A DNA stretch of 64,000 nucleotides from Clostridiales bacterium (GCA_015069325.1 SVIV01000003.1:75671-139670); one strand, 5' to 3'. Positions 17,135 to 25,288 are shown, counted from the stretch's first letter. Notes: a model not told the origin generated them from the letters alone. Program-made: numbers and translations.

Positions 17135-18382
17135 ATGAATTTATTAAAAAAAGCATTAAAAGCAGATGAGAAGAGACAAAAAAAGAAGATTTTTCTTAAT
17201 GCGGCTTTAAGCGAATGCCCTAAAAATGTTAAAAAAGTTTTAGCAAGCAATTTAAATAATATTGATGCAGAAGGGAAGGTGCCTAATTGGCTTGAAAACT
17301 TAAACGTAGAAAATAGGACATATAAACAACTTCAAGCAATGTATTTAGAAAAAAGAGATAATAGAGCAAATAAATGTTGTGAAAATTTTAATATTATAGA
17401 AAAGCTTGCTTGTGATAACTTGGCAAAAGCATTTGAAAATAATAGAATTAAGAAAAAAGATATTTTTGTTTGTGTGCAACCTCCAACAGGGGCTATCGCA
17501 AATTTAATTACCGTTATGGCTTTTTGCAAGAAAGGGGACACTATTGTATCAATGGAGTTATCTCAAGGTGGACATCTTTCGCACGGAAGTCCACTTCATT
17601 ATGTAGGTGATAATTATAATGTTTTGCATTATGGCGTTGATGAAGAAGGGAATATTGATTATGCAAAAATCGAACAATTGTTAAAAGCTGAAAAGCCAGC
17701 ATTGTTGATTGCAGGAGCAAGTTCTTATCCAAGAGCAATTGATTGGAAATATATTAGAAAATTAATTGATAAAAATAGTCCGACTACAATTTTTATGGCA
17801 GATATTGCACATACTGCAGGTTTGGTTGCAGGAGAAGCATTCCCTTCCCCATTTGGCTATGCAGATGTTGTAACAATGGTTGGATATAAAACATTCTGTG
17901 GAGTAAGAAGTGGGGCAATATTTACTTTCACTCAAGAAAATTTTAAACTTATAAAGAGAAAATGTTTCCCATACATAATGGGTTCACCAATAGCATCATT
18001 AATAGGCGCAATGGCAGTAAGTGCAGAAAATGCTTGTAAGGCAAAGTTTAAAACTATTCAAAAAAATATTGTCAGAAATGCACAAATATTTGAAGCAGAA
18101 CTTTTAAAAGGTGGTTTTAAAACAGCGTTTACTGGCACTCAAAATCATATCGTTATGCTTGATTTAAAAGCTTCAGGTTTAAATTTGAATGGGGAACAAG
18201 CAGTAAATTTACTTGAAGATAATAATATTATGGCAAATAAAAATATGTTGCCGGGAGATGAAAAAAATAGTGAAGCAAGTGGAGTCAGATTTGGTTTTAC
18301 TTGGACAGCTCAAAAAAAATATTCTGAAAAGAAAATAAGAGAAATTGCAATTAAAATTATTAATTTACTACAACAAAAATAG
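17135..18382 (+). CDS. Serine hydroxymethyltransferase-like PLP enzyme, divergent
   Basis: A 415-residue fold-type I PLP enzyme of the SHMT family. The hallmark block is recognisable as ADIAHTAGLVAGEAFPSP, followed by the cofactor lysine in VVTMVGYKTFCGVRSG. In standard GlyA this reads TTTHKTLRGPRGG, so the His next to the lysine is Tyr and the GPRGG loop is altered. Upstream, QPPTGAIANL corresponds to the QPhSGaqAN cofactor loop. It starts 1 nt after queC. Such divergence suggests a specialised C-C bond or beta-substitution chemistry on an amino acid instead of housekeeping one-carbon metabolism. That is inference; classical SHMT activity is not ruled out. Confidence 0.82.
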   Translation: MNLLKKALKADEKRQKKKIFLNAALSECPKNVKKVLASNLNNIDAEGKVPNWLENLNVENRTYKQLQAMYLEKRDNRANKCCENFNIIEKLACDNLAKAFENNRIKKKDIFVCVQPPTGAIANLITVMAFCKKGDTIVSMELSQGGHLSHGSPLHYVGDNYNVLHYGVDEEGNIDYAKIEQLLKAEKPALLIAGASSYPRAIDWKYIRKLIDKNSPTTIFMADIAHTAGLVAGEAFPSPFGYADVVTMVGYKTFCGVRSGAIFTFTQENFKLIKRKCFPYIMGSPIASLIGAMAVSAENACKAKFKTIQKNIVRNAQIFEAELLKGGFKTAFTGTQNHIVMLDLKASGLNLNGEQAVNLLEDNNIMANKNMLPGDEKNSEASGVRFGFTWTAQKKYSEKKIREIAIKIINLLQQK

Positions 18383-18390
18383 GGGGATTT

Positions 18391-19287
18391 ATGTTTCGCG
18401 AATTTTCACCACAATATTGGGATAGAGTGGCATCGTCATCACTAAATTACAACTTTTATCAGTCAATTCATTATGCAAAAGTTTATGAAAAAATATTTAA
18501 TACAAAAACAAGGTGCTTTGTATTGACAGATGATCATAACAATATTAAAGTTGCAGGAATTGGCAAGGAAAGGGATGACCGTATTACTTTTGATTTCGGT
18601 CCGTTGGTGTATAAAAATACAACTCCACAAGAAGTAAGAGATTTCTTGTTGTATGTGCAAGCTCGTTGTCCTAAGAAAATCAAGTTTACATTGAATAAGC
18701 AATTGCTTGAAAGTTATGGAAAGATGGATGATATTCCTACATATTTTAATTTTTCAACAATTATTTTAAATGTTCCAAAGACGGATGATGAGATTTTATA
18801 TGGCTGTAACAAAAATCGTAGGCAAATTATTAGAAGGGTCAGGCAAAAAGATTTTAAAATTGAAACAAACAAAGAAAATTTAATTCAGTTTTACGATGTG
18901 TTTTGTCAAAGACTCCGAGATAACAAAGCTGAAGAAGATCCACCAACGTATGAATATTTCAAAGAATTGTTAAATGAAACTCCTTCAAGATTAATTGTTT
19001 GCAAAAAAGATAACATTCTTTATTCGGGAATGTTGGGATTTATGTTTAATAGATATTTTGAATCGCGTTATAGCACAAATAATACAAAGTATATGAAAGA
19101 GAATGCGGGAACTTATTTAGATTATTATGTAATTAGACAGTTGATGGAAAGCAAAGAAGCGGATATTTATGATTTTGCTGGATATGCCGAAGATGAAACA
19201 GAAGGAAAATTTGCTAATATAAATAGCTATAAGGCGTCATTTGGTGGTCAAGTGCAAGGTTATGCTTTTAAAACAATGGATTTATAG
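18391..19287 (+). CDS. FemAB/GNAT-like acyltransferase
   Basis: A 298-residue protein with the two-lobed GNAT architecture of FemABX-like or GNAT_6-type aminoacyl/acyl transferases. The first lobe runs to about residue 125. The second opens with the basic block CNKNRRQIIRRVRQKDFKIE and ends in the acyl-site strand DIYDFAGYAEDETEGKF, with SYKASFGGQ close to the C-terminus, the usual Fem pattern. FemABX enzymes normally move an amino acid from aminoacyl-tRNA to a peptidoglycan precursor. In nucleoside antibiotic clusters, relatives such as PacB add a residue to the scaffold. Given its operon, an amide-forming tailoring role is plausible. The donor is unknown. Confidence 0.72.
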   Translation: MFREFSPQYWDRVASSSLNYNFYQSIHYAKVYEKIFNTKTRCFVLTDDHNNIKVAGIGKERDDRITFDFGPLVYKNTTPQEVRDFLLYVQARCPKKIKFTLNKQLLESYGKMDDIPTYFNFSTIILNVPKTDDEILYGCNKNRRQIIRRVRQKDFKIETNKENLIQFYDVFCQRLRDNKAEEDPPTYEYFKELLNETPSRLIVCKKDNILYSGMLGFMFNRYFESRYSTNNTKYMKENAGTYLDYYVIRQLMESKEADIYDFAGYAEDETEGKFANINSYKASFGGQVQGYAFKTMDL

Positions 19288-19295
19288 GAGGAGAT

Positions 19296-20156
19296 ATGTT
19301 TAGAACTGAACCAACACAATTTCCAAATTCGGTTTTAATTGAAACATTTAACAAGTGTCACGGAGGTTGTGAATTTTGTCCGTATAGGGTATTAAGAAAA
19401 GATGAAAAGCCACATCTAATGCCGATGGAAGTTATAAAAAAACTCTTAGATGAAATATCTAATTATGATAATGTAAAAAGAATTACACTTTTTAACAATA
19501 ATGAGCCACTTTTAGACAAAAGAATTTATGAAGTTGTGGCTTATACAAAACAAACAAATCCAAATGTGGAATCTACGTTAAGCACTAATGGCAGACTTTA
19601 TACTCCACAGGTGGGCAGAAAATTGTATGATGCGGGTTTAACAACATTGTATATTAGCATTCCTTCATTGGAAAAAAATTCATATAAAAAATTAATGGAT
19701 TTTGAAGTTGCAGGTATTTTAAAAGCAATTATGGATACAGATGAGGAAGTTAGAAAAAATATGATTCGTATTGCCGTGCCAAAAACTTATGCTTATAATG
19801 AAAAAGATTTTATAGAATTTTTTGGTAAGCTTGGCACTAAGATTTGCTCTTGGAATTTAGAATATCGCGAATCTTGGAACTGCTTTGATTTCAAAAAGCT
19901 TTCTGAAAATGTTGAAATAAAAAAATATAAGCCTTGTGATAGGCCTATGGATCAAGCAGTAATTTTATCAAACGGTAATATGGTTATTTGCTGTAGAGAT
20001 TGGGAAGAAAAAACTGTTGTGGGAAATGTTTATAATTCAACAATCAAAGAAGTATGGCAAGGTGAAAAAATGAAAGCTATTCAAACAAAAATAGCAAACA
20101 AAGACTATAATTCAGTCTGTGTTTGCTGTGATTGTTCGGAAGGTGCTAATTATTAA
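19296..20156 (+). CDS. Radical SAM protein with C-terminal SPASM-like cluster domain
   Basis: A 286-residue radical SAM enzyme. The [4Fe-4S] motif is CHGGCEFCPYRV (CX3CX2C). The TIM-barrel strands include RITLFNNNEPLLDK and ESTLSTNGRLYT. The C-terminal domain holds Cys in YKPCDRP, VICCRDWEE and VCVCCDCSEG, the SPASM pattern that binds auxiliary clusters and is common in peptide- and amino-acid-modifying enzymes. Ribosome site AGGAGG. It is the last gene of the operon and its stop overlaps, tail to tail by 11 nt, the kinase gene on the other strand, with no terminator between. Substrate unknown. Confidence 0.85.
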   Translation: MFRTEPTQFPNSVLIETFNKCHGGCEFCPYRVLRKDEKPHLMPMEVIKKLLDEISNYDNVKRITLFNNNEPLLDKRIYEVVAYTKQTNPNVESTLSTNGRLYTPQVGRKLYDAGLTTLYISIPSLEKNSYKKLMDFEVAGILKAIMDTDEEVRKNMIRIAVPKTYAYNEKDFIEFFGKLGTKICSWNLEYRESWNCFDFKKLSENVEIKKYKPCDRPMDQAVILSNGNMVICCRDWEEKTVVGNVYNSTIKEVWQGEKMKAIQTKIANKDYNSVCVCCDCSEGANY

Positions 20157-20649
20157 TAGCAGTTTCCTTCTCATTAATTATTGTAGAAATTTCATCAATT
20201 ACTTTTTGTAAATCTTGATTACTAGAAATTTTAATGAATCCGTCAGAGTAAATCTGGCGGGTTATTTTTTGTAAATTATCAGAGTGGCGCTTGTTGTTTT
20301 CTATGTCATTTTTTACTCTTTTTTCAAGTTGATTATTAGGACAATCTAAACAAATTTCATAAACGTCGAAATCTTTTAAATTTTCTTTTAAAATTTCATA
20401 AGTTTCTTTATGCCAAATAACCCAAGAAATGATCACATATTCAATGTTTTTAAATTCATCATAAGTTTTTACTTGATTTGCAATGCTTTTTGCGACTAAG
20501 TTGTAATTTTCTTTTGTTGGTGTAAATGGATTAATTTGTAAGAATGCATCACCCTCAATAAATGCGGAGTTTTTTAAATGCCAATGCAAATTACTTCCTA
20601 TAAAAGATTTTCCTGCGCCAATTTTGCCGTTTAATAAAATTACTTTCAT
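20146..20649 (-). CDS. P-loop kinase-like ATP-binding protein
   Basis: A 167-residue P-loop NTPase resembling small-molecule kinases. Walker A is LLNGKIGAGKSFIG at the very N-terminus. An acidic motif FIEGDAFLQINPF follows at about residue 35, at the place of the catalytic Asp of nucleoside or zeta-type kinases. A lid-like basic region RVKNDIENNKRH lies near residue 130. Size fits shikimate/gluconate-type or antibiotic kinases. It is the last gene of a three-gene operon (GNAT, S51 peptidase, kinase) that converges on the preQ0 cluster. Substrate unknown. Confidence 0.75.
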   Translation of the reverse strand: MKVILLNGKIGAGKSFIGSNLHWHLKNSAFIEGDAFLQINPFTPTKENYNLVAKSIANQVKTYDEFKNIEYVIISWVIWHKETYEILKENLKDFDVYEICLDCPNNQLEKRVKNDIENNKRHSDNLQKITRQIYSDGFIKISSNQDLQKVIDEISTIINEKETAINN

Positions 20650-20658
20650 TTTTTTCTC

Positions 20659-21357
20659 CTATATAAATTCATTTGGATTTACTATTTTTCTTTCAATTTT
20701 CGTTATCAATTCAGCAGGTTTAGTGCCTAAAACTTTGATTTTGTTGTTATCTATAAAAATGCTAGTTTCTTCTGGCAAACAAATCAGTTTGTGCCCTTGA
20801 TTTAACAATCTTTGCACTTTTTGTTCGGTTACATCATATTGTCGTTCTTTAACTTTGTAATGGACAAATAATGAAAAGTTATCAATAACATTAAAACCTT
20901 TTGTATCTTGTAAATTAACAATATTTTCATCGCTAGCGATTATATTTAAGTCATCTTTTTCTGCTACACTAATATCTTTTGCAAAAATATCAGCACCTGC
21001 GCTTCCACCCATTATGATTTTGTCTTCTTGATTTATAAAATTTTTTAAAATTTCAAACGCTTGACAGCTTTTTAAAAGGTGTAATAATAAGAAAGCGTTA
21101 CCCCCTTGAAAGTAAATTCCGCCTATAGAGTTTAATAATGCAGGAGAAAGTTCTTCGGCGGAGGTAATCATTTTAATATTTGTAATATTAAATGATTTAA
21201 CTTCTTTTTTAAACCAAGTCAAATCCTCTTCGTATTTGCAGTATTCATCTGCGATCGGTATAAATAATACAGGTTGTGCTTTTAATTCATTTGCAAAAAG
21301 TTGATATGCGGAGTTTGTTTTTTCGCCTAATCCGCCTCCACTTAAAATAAATTTCAT
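20659..21357 (-). CDS. Peptidase S51 family protein (type 1 glutamine amidotransferase-like)
   Basis: A 232-residue S51-family protein, the group of aspartyl dipeptidase PepE and cyanophycinase. The Ser nucleophile elbow is IMGGSAGADIFA, preceded by GGIYFQGGNAFLLLHLL, the typical strand before the catalytic Ser. The His needed for the triad is probably that in FSLFVHYKVKERQYD. Members cleave small Asp-X or related amide bonds. The start codon overlaps the upstream GNAT stop (ATGA), and the kinase gene follows after 9 nt. In this context it could trim or inactivate an aminoacylated product, but that is speculative. Confidence 0.8.
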   Translation of the reverse strand: MKFILSGGGLGEKTNSAYQLFANELKAQPVLFIPIADEYCKYEEDLTWFKKEVKSFNITNIKMITSAEELSPALLNSIGGIYFQGGNAFLLLHLLKSCQAFEILKNFINQEDKIIMGGSAGADIFAKDISVAEKDDLNIIASDENIVNLQDTKGFNVIDNFSLFVHYKVKERQYDVTEQKVQRLLNQGHKLICLPEETSIFIDNNKIKVLGTKPAELITKIERKIVNPNEFI

Positions 21358-21875
21358 TTTATATTCCTTTTAAATTTTGTTTCAAATTTATAAAAATCAA
21401 ATCCATAGTTTGATTGTCCTAATCCATAGTTTTTAATATTGCATTTTTCGTAAAGTTTAATGGCTGATGGATTTTCTGTGCAAACATGAAATCTCATTCC
21501 GTCGGCACCTCTATTTTTTGCTTCTTCAATTAAGTATTGCATAAAAATAGTTCCAATGCCTTGATTTTGAAAGTCTGGAGAAACGCAAATGCGAGAAATT
21601 TCAAGAGGACGTTTTAGTTTTAAATGCCAAGTCTCATTTTCTTCTAAATTGTTTTCACCAAGAAAACCGACAGCGACTATTTTTTTTGAAGTTTTTAATA
21701 TGTATAAATCTTCGTGCTGAATGTCATTTTTTAATAAACCTTTATTAGGGTATTTTTTATCCCACGTTGTAAAAGTCTTTTTTATTACCTTTGTATACAA
21801 CCTTAAAATTTCTTTTAAATTTTTTTCAGTTGCTTTCTCGAAAGAGAGAGTATTTTTATCTAAAACTTTTTTCAT
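21354..21875 (-). CDS. GNAT family N-acetyltransferase
   Basis: A 173-residue GNAT enzyme. The acetyl-CoA site is RICVSPDFQNQGIGTIFMQYL (Q/R-x-x-G-x-G type, here QNQGIG). It is followed by the usual end block HVCTENPSAIKLYEKC, where Tyr is the candidate general acid. First gene of a minus-strand operon with the S51 peptidase (4-nt overlap) and kinase. It lies downstream of tRNA-Ser(GCU) and its terminator. Many GNATs of this type acetylate amino groups on small molecules or ribosomal proteins; the substrate is not evident. Confidence 0.83.
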   Translation of the reverse strand: MKKVLDKNTLSFEKATEKNLKEILRLYTKVIKKTFTTWDKKYPNKGLLKNDIQHEDLYILKTSKKIVAVGFLGENNLEENETWHLKLKRPLEISRICVSPDFQNQGIGTIFMQYLIEEAKNRGADGMRFHVCTENPSAIKLYEKCNIKNYGLGQSNYGFDFYKFETKFKRNIK

Positions 21876-21904
21876 AGATTTTCCTTTTGTTTGTTTTTTT
21901 GTAT

Positions 21905-21948
21905 ATAAACAAAAGACTCAGCTAAACCATAAAGTTCAACTGAGTCTC
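21905..21948 (-). terminator. Terminator of tRNA-Ser(GCU)
   Basis: Read on the minus strand: stem AGACTCAG / CTGAGTCT, then TTTTGTTT. Confidence 0.8.
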
Positions 21949-21951
21949 TGT

Positions 21952-22042
21952 TGGCGGGAAGAGAGGGATTTGAACCCTCGCGCCGGTTGCCCGACCTACA
22001 GCCTTAGCAGGGCCGCCTCTTCGACCTCTTGAGTATCTCCCC
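21952..22042 (-). tRNA. tRNA-Ser (anticodon GCU)
   Basis: 91-nt class II tRNA. Acceptor arms GGGGAGA / TCTTCCC, discriminator G, encoded CCA. Anticodon loop CTGCTAA, long variable arm, T-loop with GGGTTCAAATCCC. Promoter TTGACA-N18-TAAGAT lies upstream on the same strand. Confidence 0.96.
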
Positions 22043-22075
22043 ATTTTAAGTGCATCGCTCGTTTGCGATAGCACT

Positions 22076-22105
22076 ATCTTAGCATAATATTTGCTGTTTT
22101 GTCAA
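22076..22105 (-). promoter_or_regulatory. Promoter of tRNA-Ser(GCU)
   Basis: On the minus strand TTGACA (22105-22100), 18-nt spacer, TAAGAT (22081-22076). Confidence 0.7.
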
Positions 22106-22155
22106 TCCTTTATGCAAAATTTTATTGTTTTTCTTCAGATTTTTGAAGATGACTA

Positions 22156-23412
22156 TTAATCTATTTCATTTTCGTCAATTTTTTCAATTTCAATATCAAA
22201 CAAATTATCAAGTTTATCTAAGAAAGGTCTAAATTGTCTGTATTCATCTAAGGTGAGCATATCTACTTTAAAGCCAGGAATTGAAAGCATTTGGAAATTC
22301 TTTGCACGTTTGCAATTTTGTTTTATTTTTTCTAATGTTTCGCCATCAATAAAACTTGCTTCTTTTTCATTAAGCAACTCTAAAACTTGTTGTGCAACTT
22401 CATCTGCTTGCGGAGTCGGATTTTGTGAAAGGATTTTTTCGTCATATTCAATTCCAAATTGATTGTCGTTCATATCAAAATCAATAGTTGTGATTATTGA
22501 ATCTGGTGTGAGTTGTTGTTTATCCCACATTTCTTTTGCTTCTTGAAGCATTGCGATTGAAAGAGCTTTATCTTTTGTAAACCAAATATTATTATGTATA
22601 GAAACATAGTAAGTTTCGCCATCATTAAAATACATTATTGGGCGAGTGGCTTGTCGTTGTTTTAAATATTTTAGAAGTTTATCTTCAGTGCCTACAAAGA
22701 CTTCGTCATTAAATGTGAGTTTATATTCGTTAGTTGCGGGATTGTATGATGCAAGATATTCTGCTTGCTTTGAATTTGCCATTGCGTTATATCTATATGT
22801 TCTCGCTTTTTGTGGAATAAGTTTATCATCGAAAGGCGAATAATCTATTTCGGATTTAAGGTCATTTAATGCATCAGAAAGTTCTTGACTGATAGGGTAG
22901 GAAACAGGAACAGTCATTTGATATTTTTTATCAACTTCTTCTTTTGATTCTTGAGAAATTGCGTTGTGTCTTTCTGCGAAATATTTAATAATCAAAGTGA
23001 GAAGTCTATGATTTCCGTCATTTCCATTAAACAGTCTGCCGTCAGTGCTTGCGTGCACAGGACCGCGTTTAATTTTATCTTCAACAAAAGAGTTAATCAA
23101 TGATTGTGGATCGGTGTCTAAGTGTTCAAAAACAAAAGGATTGTCTTCGAAGTTGCGGTATAAAAGCCAATCATACAAAGAAGATAGGTCAAAGTCCATA
23201 GCATAACTTGCATTAACAATATCTTTGGGAAGGATTGTTTTAAGTGTAGGTGCTACATTACTTGAAAAGGTTAGTGTTTGTGATTCATCTTTAGTCAAAA
23301 CATATTTTCTTCTATATGCATTTAAAAAATCTCTAAATGGTCCGAAATATATTGAAAGGTTGTATTGGTTTACATAGTCTTCTAGAATTTGAAGTTTTTG
23401 TTCGTCAGTCAT
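22156..23412 (-). CDS. Hypothetical protein with ParB/sulfiredoxin-like GNDGNHR motif
   Basis: A 418-residue protein that I cannot assign to a characterised family. Its clearest signature is DGRLFNGNDGNHRLLTLIIKYF near residue 130, which resembles the G-x-x-R nucleotide site of ParB/Srx-type (ParB_N-like) domains. The rest is acidic and helical with no signal peptide or membrane segment (residues 200-418 contain YVSIHNNIWFTKDKALSIAML). AAGGAG precedes the ATG. It lies 33 nt downstream of a secreted SH3-like protein gene and ends the minus-strand run that begins with the F420-ligase-like gene. A ParB-like CTPase or nuclease activity is only a guess. Confidence 0.6.
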   Translation of the reverse strand: MTDEQKLQILEDYVNQYNLSIYFGPFRDFLNAYRRKYVLTKDESQTLTFSSNVAPTLKTILPKDIVNASYAMDFDLSSLYDWLLYRNFEDNPFVFEHLDTDPQSLINSFVEDKIKRGPVHASTDGRLFNGNDGNHRLLTLIIKYFAERHNAISQESKEEVDKKYQMTVPVSYPISQELSDALNDLKSEIDYSPFDDKLIPQKARTYRYNAMANSKQAEYLASYNPATNEYKLTFNDEVFVGTEDKLLKYLKQRQATRPIMYFNDGETYYVSIHNNIWFTKDKALSIAMLQEAKEMWDKQQLTPDSIITTIDFDMNDNQFGIEYDEKILSQNPTPQADEVAQQVLELLNEKEASFIDGETLEKIKQNCKRAKNFQMLSIPGFKVDMLTLDEYRQFRPFLDKLDNLFDIEIEKIDENEID

Positions 23413-23445
23413 TTTTTCTCCTTAAGTTATCCACATTTCCACAAT

Positions 23446-24099
23446 TTACTTGTTTTTCTTCTTCTTTTTCTTTTTAATATATAATAAAGAAAGGATAATT
23501 GTTACGGTGGCCGATATTATTGTAATAGCAACTATCAGCATCTTACTTACGCCGTCCGGTTCTATGTCAGCGGTTGAAATATAGCCAACATAAAGGCTTG
23601 TATCTTCTAAAACTATTTGGACTGCGGTGTATTCTTCTGATTTGTTAAATCCGCCATAAATATATACTCGAGTTCCTGCCAAAGCAAGTTTTTCGGTGCT
23701 AGTTTTGTTGACGTCATAAATGATGGTGTCTTTTCTAATGCTGGCATTAAACACAGGATAAATGTCTTGGCTGGTGTTTTGCGAAAGGTAATATTTGTAT
23801 ATCCAACCTTGAGCACCTTTTGAAGTTTGAACAAATGCAAAATCTTCTTGAATTTCTGAAATAGTAACAGTATCATTAAACTTTAATGTTATCAAAACAG
23901 GTTGTTCATCTTGGTCAAGAACGGTTACTTTTGTAGATTGAAAATCTGCAGAAGAATAAAGGTTGCATTTTGATGCAATAACAAATGCCTGCCCGTTTGA
24001 TAGGGCATTTGCAAACATTGGATTTTTTCCTATGCTGAATAATGACAAAAGAATTAAGCATAGGGATAATATAATTTTCCCAAAAGATTTTTTTGACAT
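23446..24099 (-). CDS. Secreted SH3-like domain protein with C-terminal membrane anchor
   Basis: A 217-residue exported protein. It has a signal peptide (Lys-rich start, hydrophobic core LSLCLILLSLFSIG, likely cleavage after MFANA). A bacterial SH3-like region follows (residues about 45-105, ending in the strand QGWIYKYYLS), then a second beta-rich region. A C-terminal membrane helix (MLIVAITIISATVTIILSLLYI) is followed by a poly-Lys tail on the cytoplasmic side. I moved the start to the ATG after AAGGAG. The layout fits a type I membrane protein that senses or binds cell wall. It lies 13 nt after the upstream gene. Confidence 0.75.
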   Translation of the reverse strand: MSKKSFGKIILSLCLILLSLFSIGKNPMFANALSNGQAFVIASKCNLYSSADFQSTKVTVLDQDEQPVLITLKFNDTVTISEIQEDFAFVQTSKGAQGWIYKYYLSQNTSQDIYPVFNASIRKDTIIYDVNKTSTEKLALAGTRVYIYGGFNKSEEYTAVQIVLEDTSLYVGYISTADIEPDGVSKMLIVAITIISATVTIILSLLYIKKKKKKKNK

Positions 24100-24112
24100 T
24101 TTTCTCCTTAAA

Positions 24113-25288
24113 TTAATCTGCATAATTTTTAAAATAATTTTTAATTAAAACGATAGGTGTGCCCTTGTCTCCACTGCCTGACGTAAGGTCTGCTAAACTT
24201 CCAAGCAAATCAGTGAGTCTTCTTGGGGTAGTGCCAAGAGAAACATTTTGATTTTTAAGGTCTTTTTGTTTTTCTTGGATAATTTTAATCATTGCCTTCT
24301 TTGCCTCTTCCCCTGAAAGATTACCAAGTTGATTGTCAGCAACATATTTTAATTTTATTTCATTTGGAAGCCCAAGTAAGCCTTCTGTGTGTCCAGGAGA
24401 TACAACAGGGTCTGCAAGTTCCCAAATTTTTCCAACAGGGTCCTTAAATGCACCATCGCCATAAACCATACATTCAATGTTTTTACCTGTGCGTTTTTTA
24501 AGTTTTGCTTGAAGGTCAGACGCAAATTTCATAGTGTCTTTAGGGAAAAGTTTAACAACTTCGTTTGTTGAAACGTTGCTTCCTAAAAGTCCATAATCAG
24601 GATTGAATCCACTTCCATTAACACTTTCATTTAAAATTTCGCTTAGTGAATAAAGTTTTTTAGCCCCACCTTTTTTAAGGGCTGTTTTTGTCATTTCTCG
24701 TGTATGAATATCTGCATTGATTACGTTTTTTGTGTATTTAAGAATTGCACAAGGGTTGTTTGAGAAAATAATTTCACAATTTTTTCCGCCAAATTCTTTG
24801 TAAAGTTCAATGTAATTTACACCTGTAAATTGGTGAGCAGGCACTCCAAATTTTTCATAAAATTCTGCTTCAGAAAGTGTGTCATATGGATTGATTCCAC
24901 TTTCTAAAAGTTGCTGTTCGCTGATTAGGTGATTTCCTACTTCATCACAAGGAAGAGAAAGTTGAATAATAAGCTTTTTTACGCCTTTTGCAATTCCTTT
25001 CAAAAGAAGAGAAAAGCGGTTTCTGCTTAAAATTGGAAAGATAAGGCCCACTGTTGCATTCCCGAATTTTGCGTGAACATCTGTTGCGATATCTTCAAGC
25101 GAAGCGAAGTTTCCTTGGCTTTTCGCCACAATTGCTTCAGTTACGGCAACGATATCTCTATCTTCAAGTTTTAATCTATGTTTCTTGCATGCTTTTACTA
25201 CGCTATCGCAAACTATATTTACTAAGTCGTCTCCTTTTTTAATAATAGGTGCTTTAACTCCGATTGACATAGTTCCTATTAAATTCAT
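24113..25288 (-). CDS. F420-0:gamma-glutamyl ligase (CofE-like) domain protein
   Basis: A 391-residue protein with the CofE/F420-0:L-glutamate ligase fold in its N-terminal half. The signature IGVKAPIIKKGDDLVNIV is followed by DIVAVTEAIVAKSQGNFASL. The C-terminal half includes CMVYGDGAFKDPVGKIWELADPVVSPG and ends in a Gly/Ser-rich turn SLADLTSGSGDKGT. GGAGG precedes the chosen ATG; a TTG start four codons upstream overlaps that ribosome site. No other F420 gene is visible in this window. Stand-alone versions in Firmicutes have no agreed role; an amide ligase acting on another substrate is the safest description. Confidence 0.8.
   Translation of the reverse strand: MNLIGTMSIGVKAPIIKKGDDLVNIVCDSVVKACKKHRLKLEDRDIVAVTEAIVAKSQGNFASLEDIATDVHAKFGNATVGLIFPILSRNRFSLLLKGIAKGVKKLIIQLSLPCDEVGNHLISEQQLLESGINPYDTLSEAEFYEKFGVPAHQFTGVNYIELYKEFGGKNCEIIFSNNPCAILKYTKNVINADIHTREMTKTALKKGGAKKLYSLSEILNESVNGSGFNPDYGLLGSNVSTNEVVKLFPKDTMKFASDLQAKLKKRTGKNIECMVYGDGAFKDPVGKIWELADPVVSPGHTEGLLGLPNEIKLKYVADNQLGNLSGEEAKKAMIKIIQEKQKDLKNQNVSLGTTPRRLTDLLGSLADLTSGSGDKGTPIVLIKNYFKNYAD

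Noticed and set aside
23427..23435. TTATCCACA DnaA-box
   Set aside because: A single box next to a coding start, without a cluster or dnaA/dnaN nearby; a second similar word at 5868 lies inside a gene. Chance occurrence is likely.
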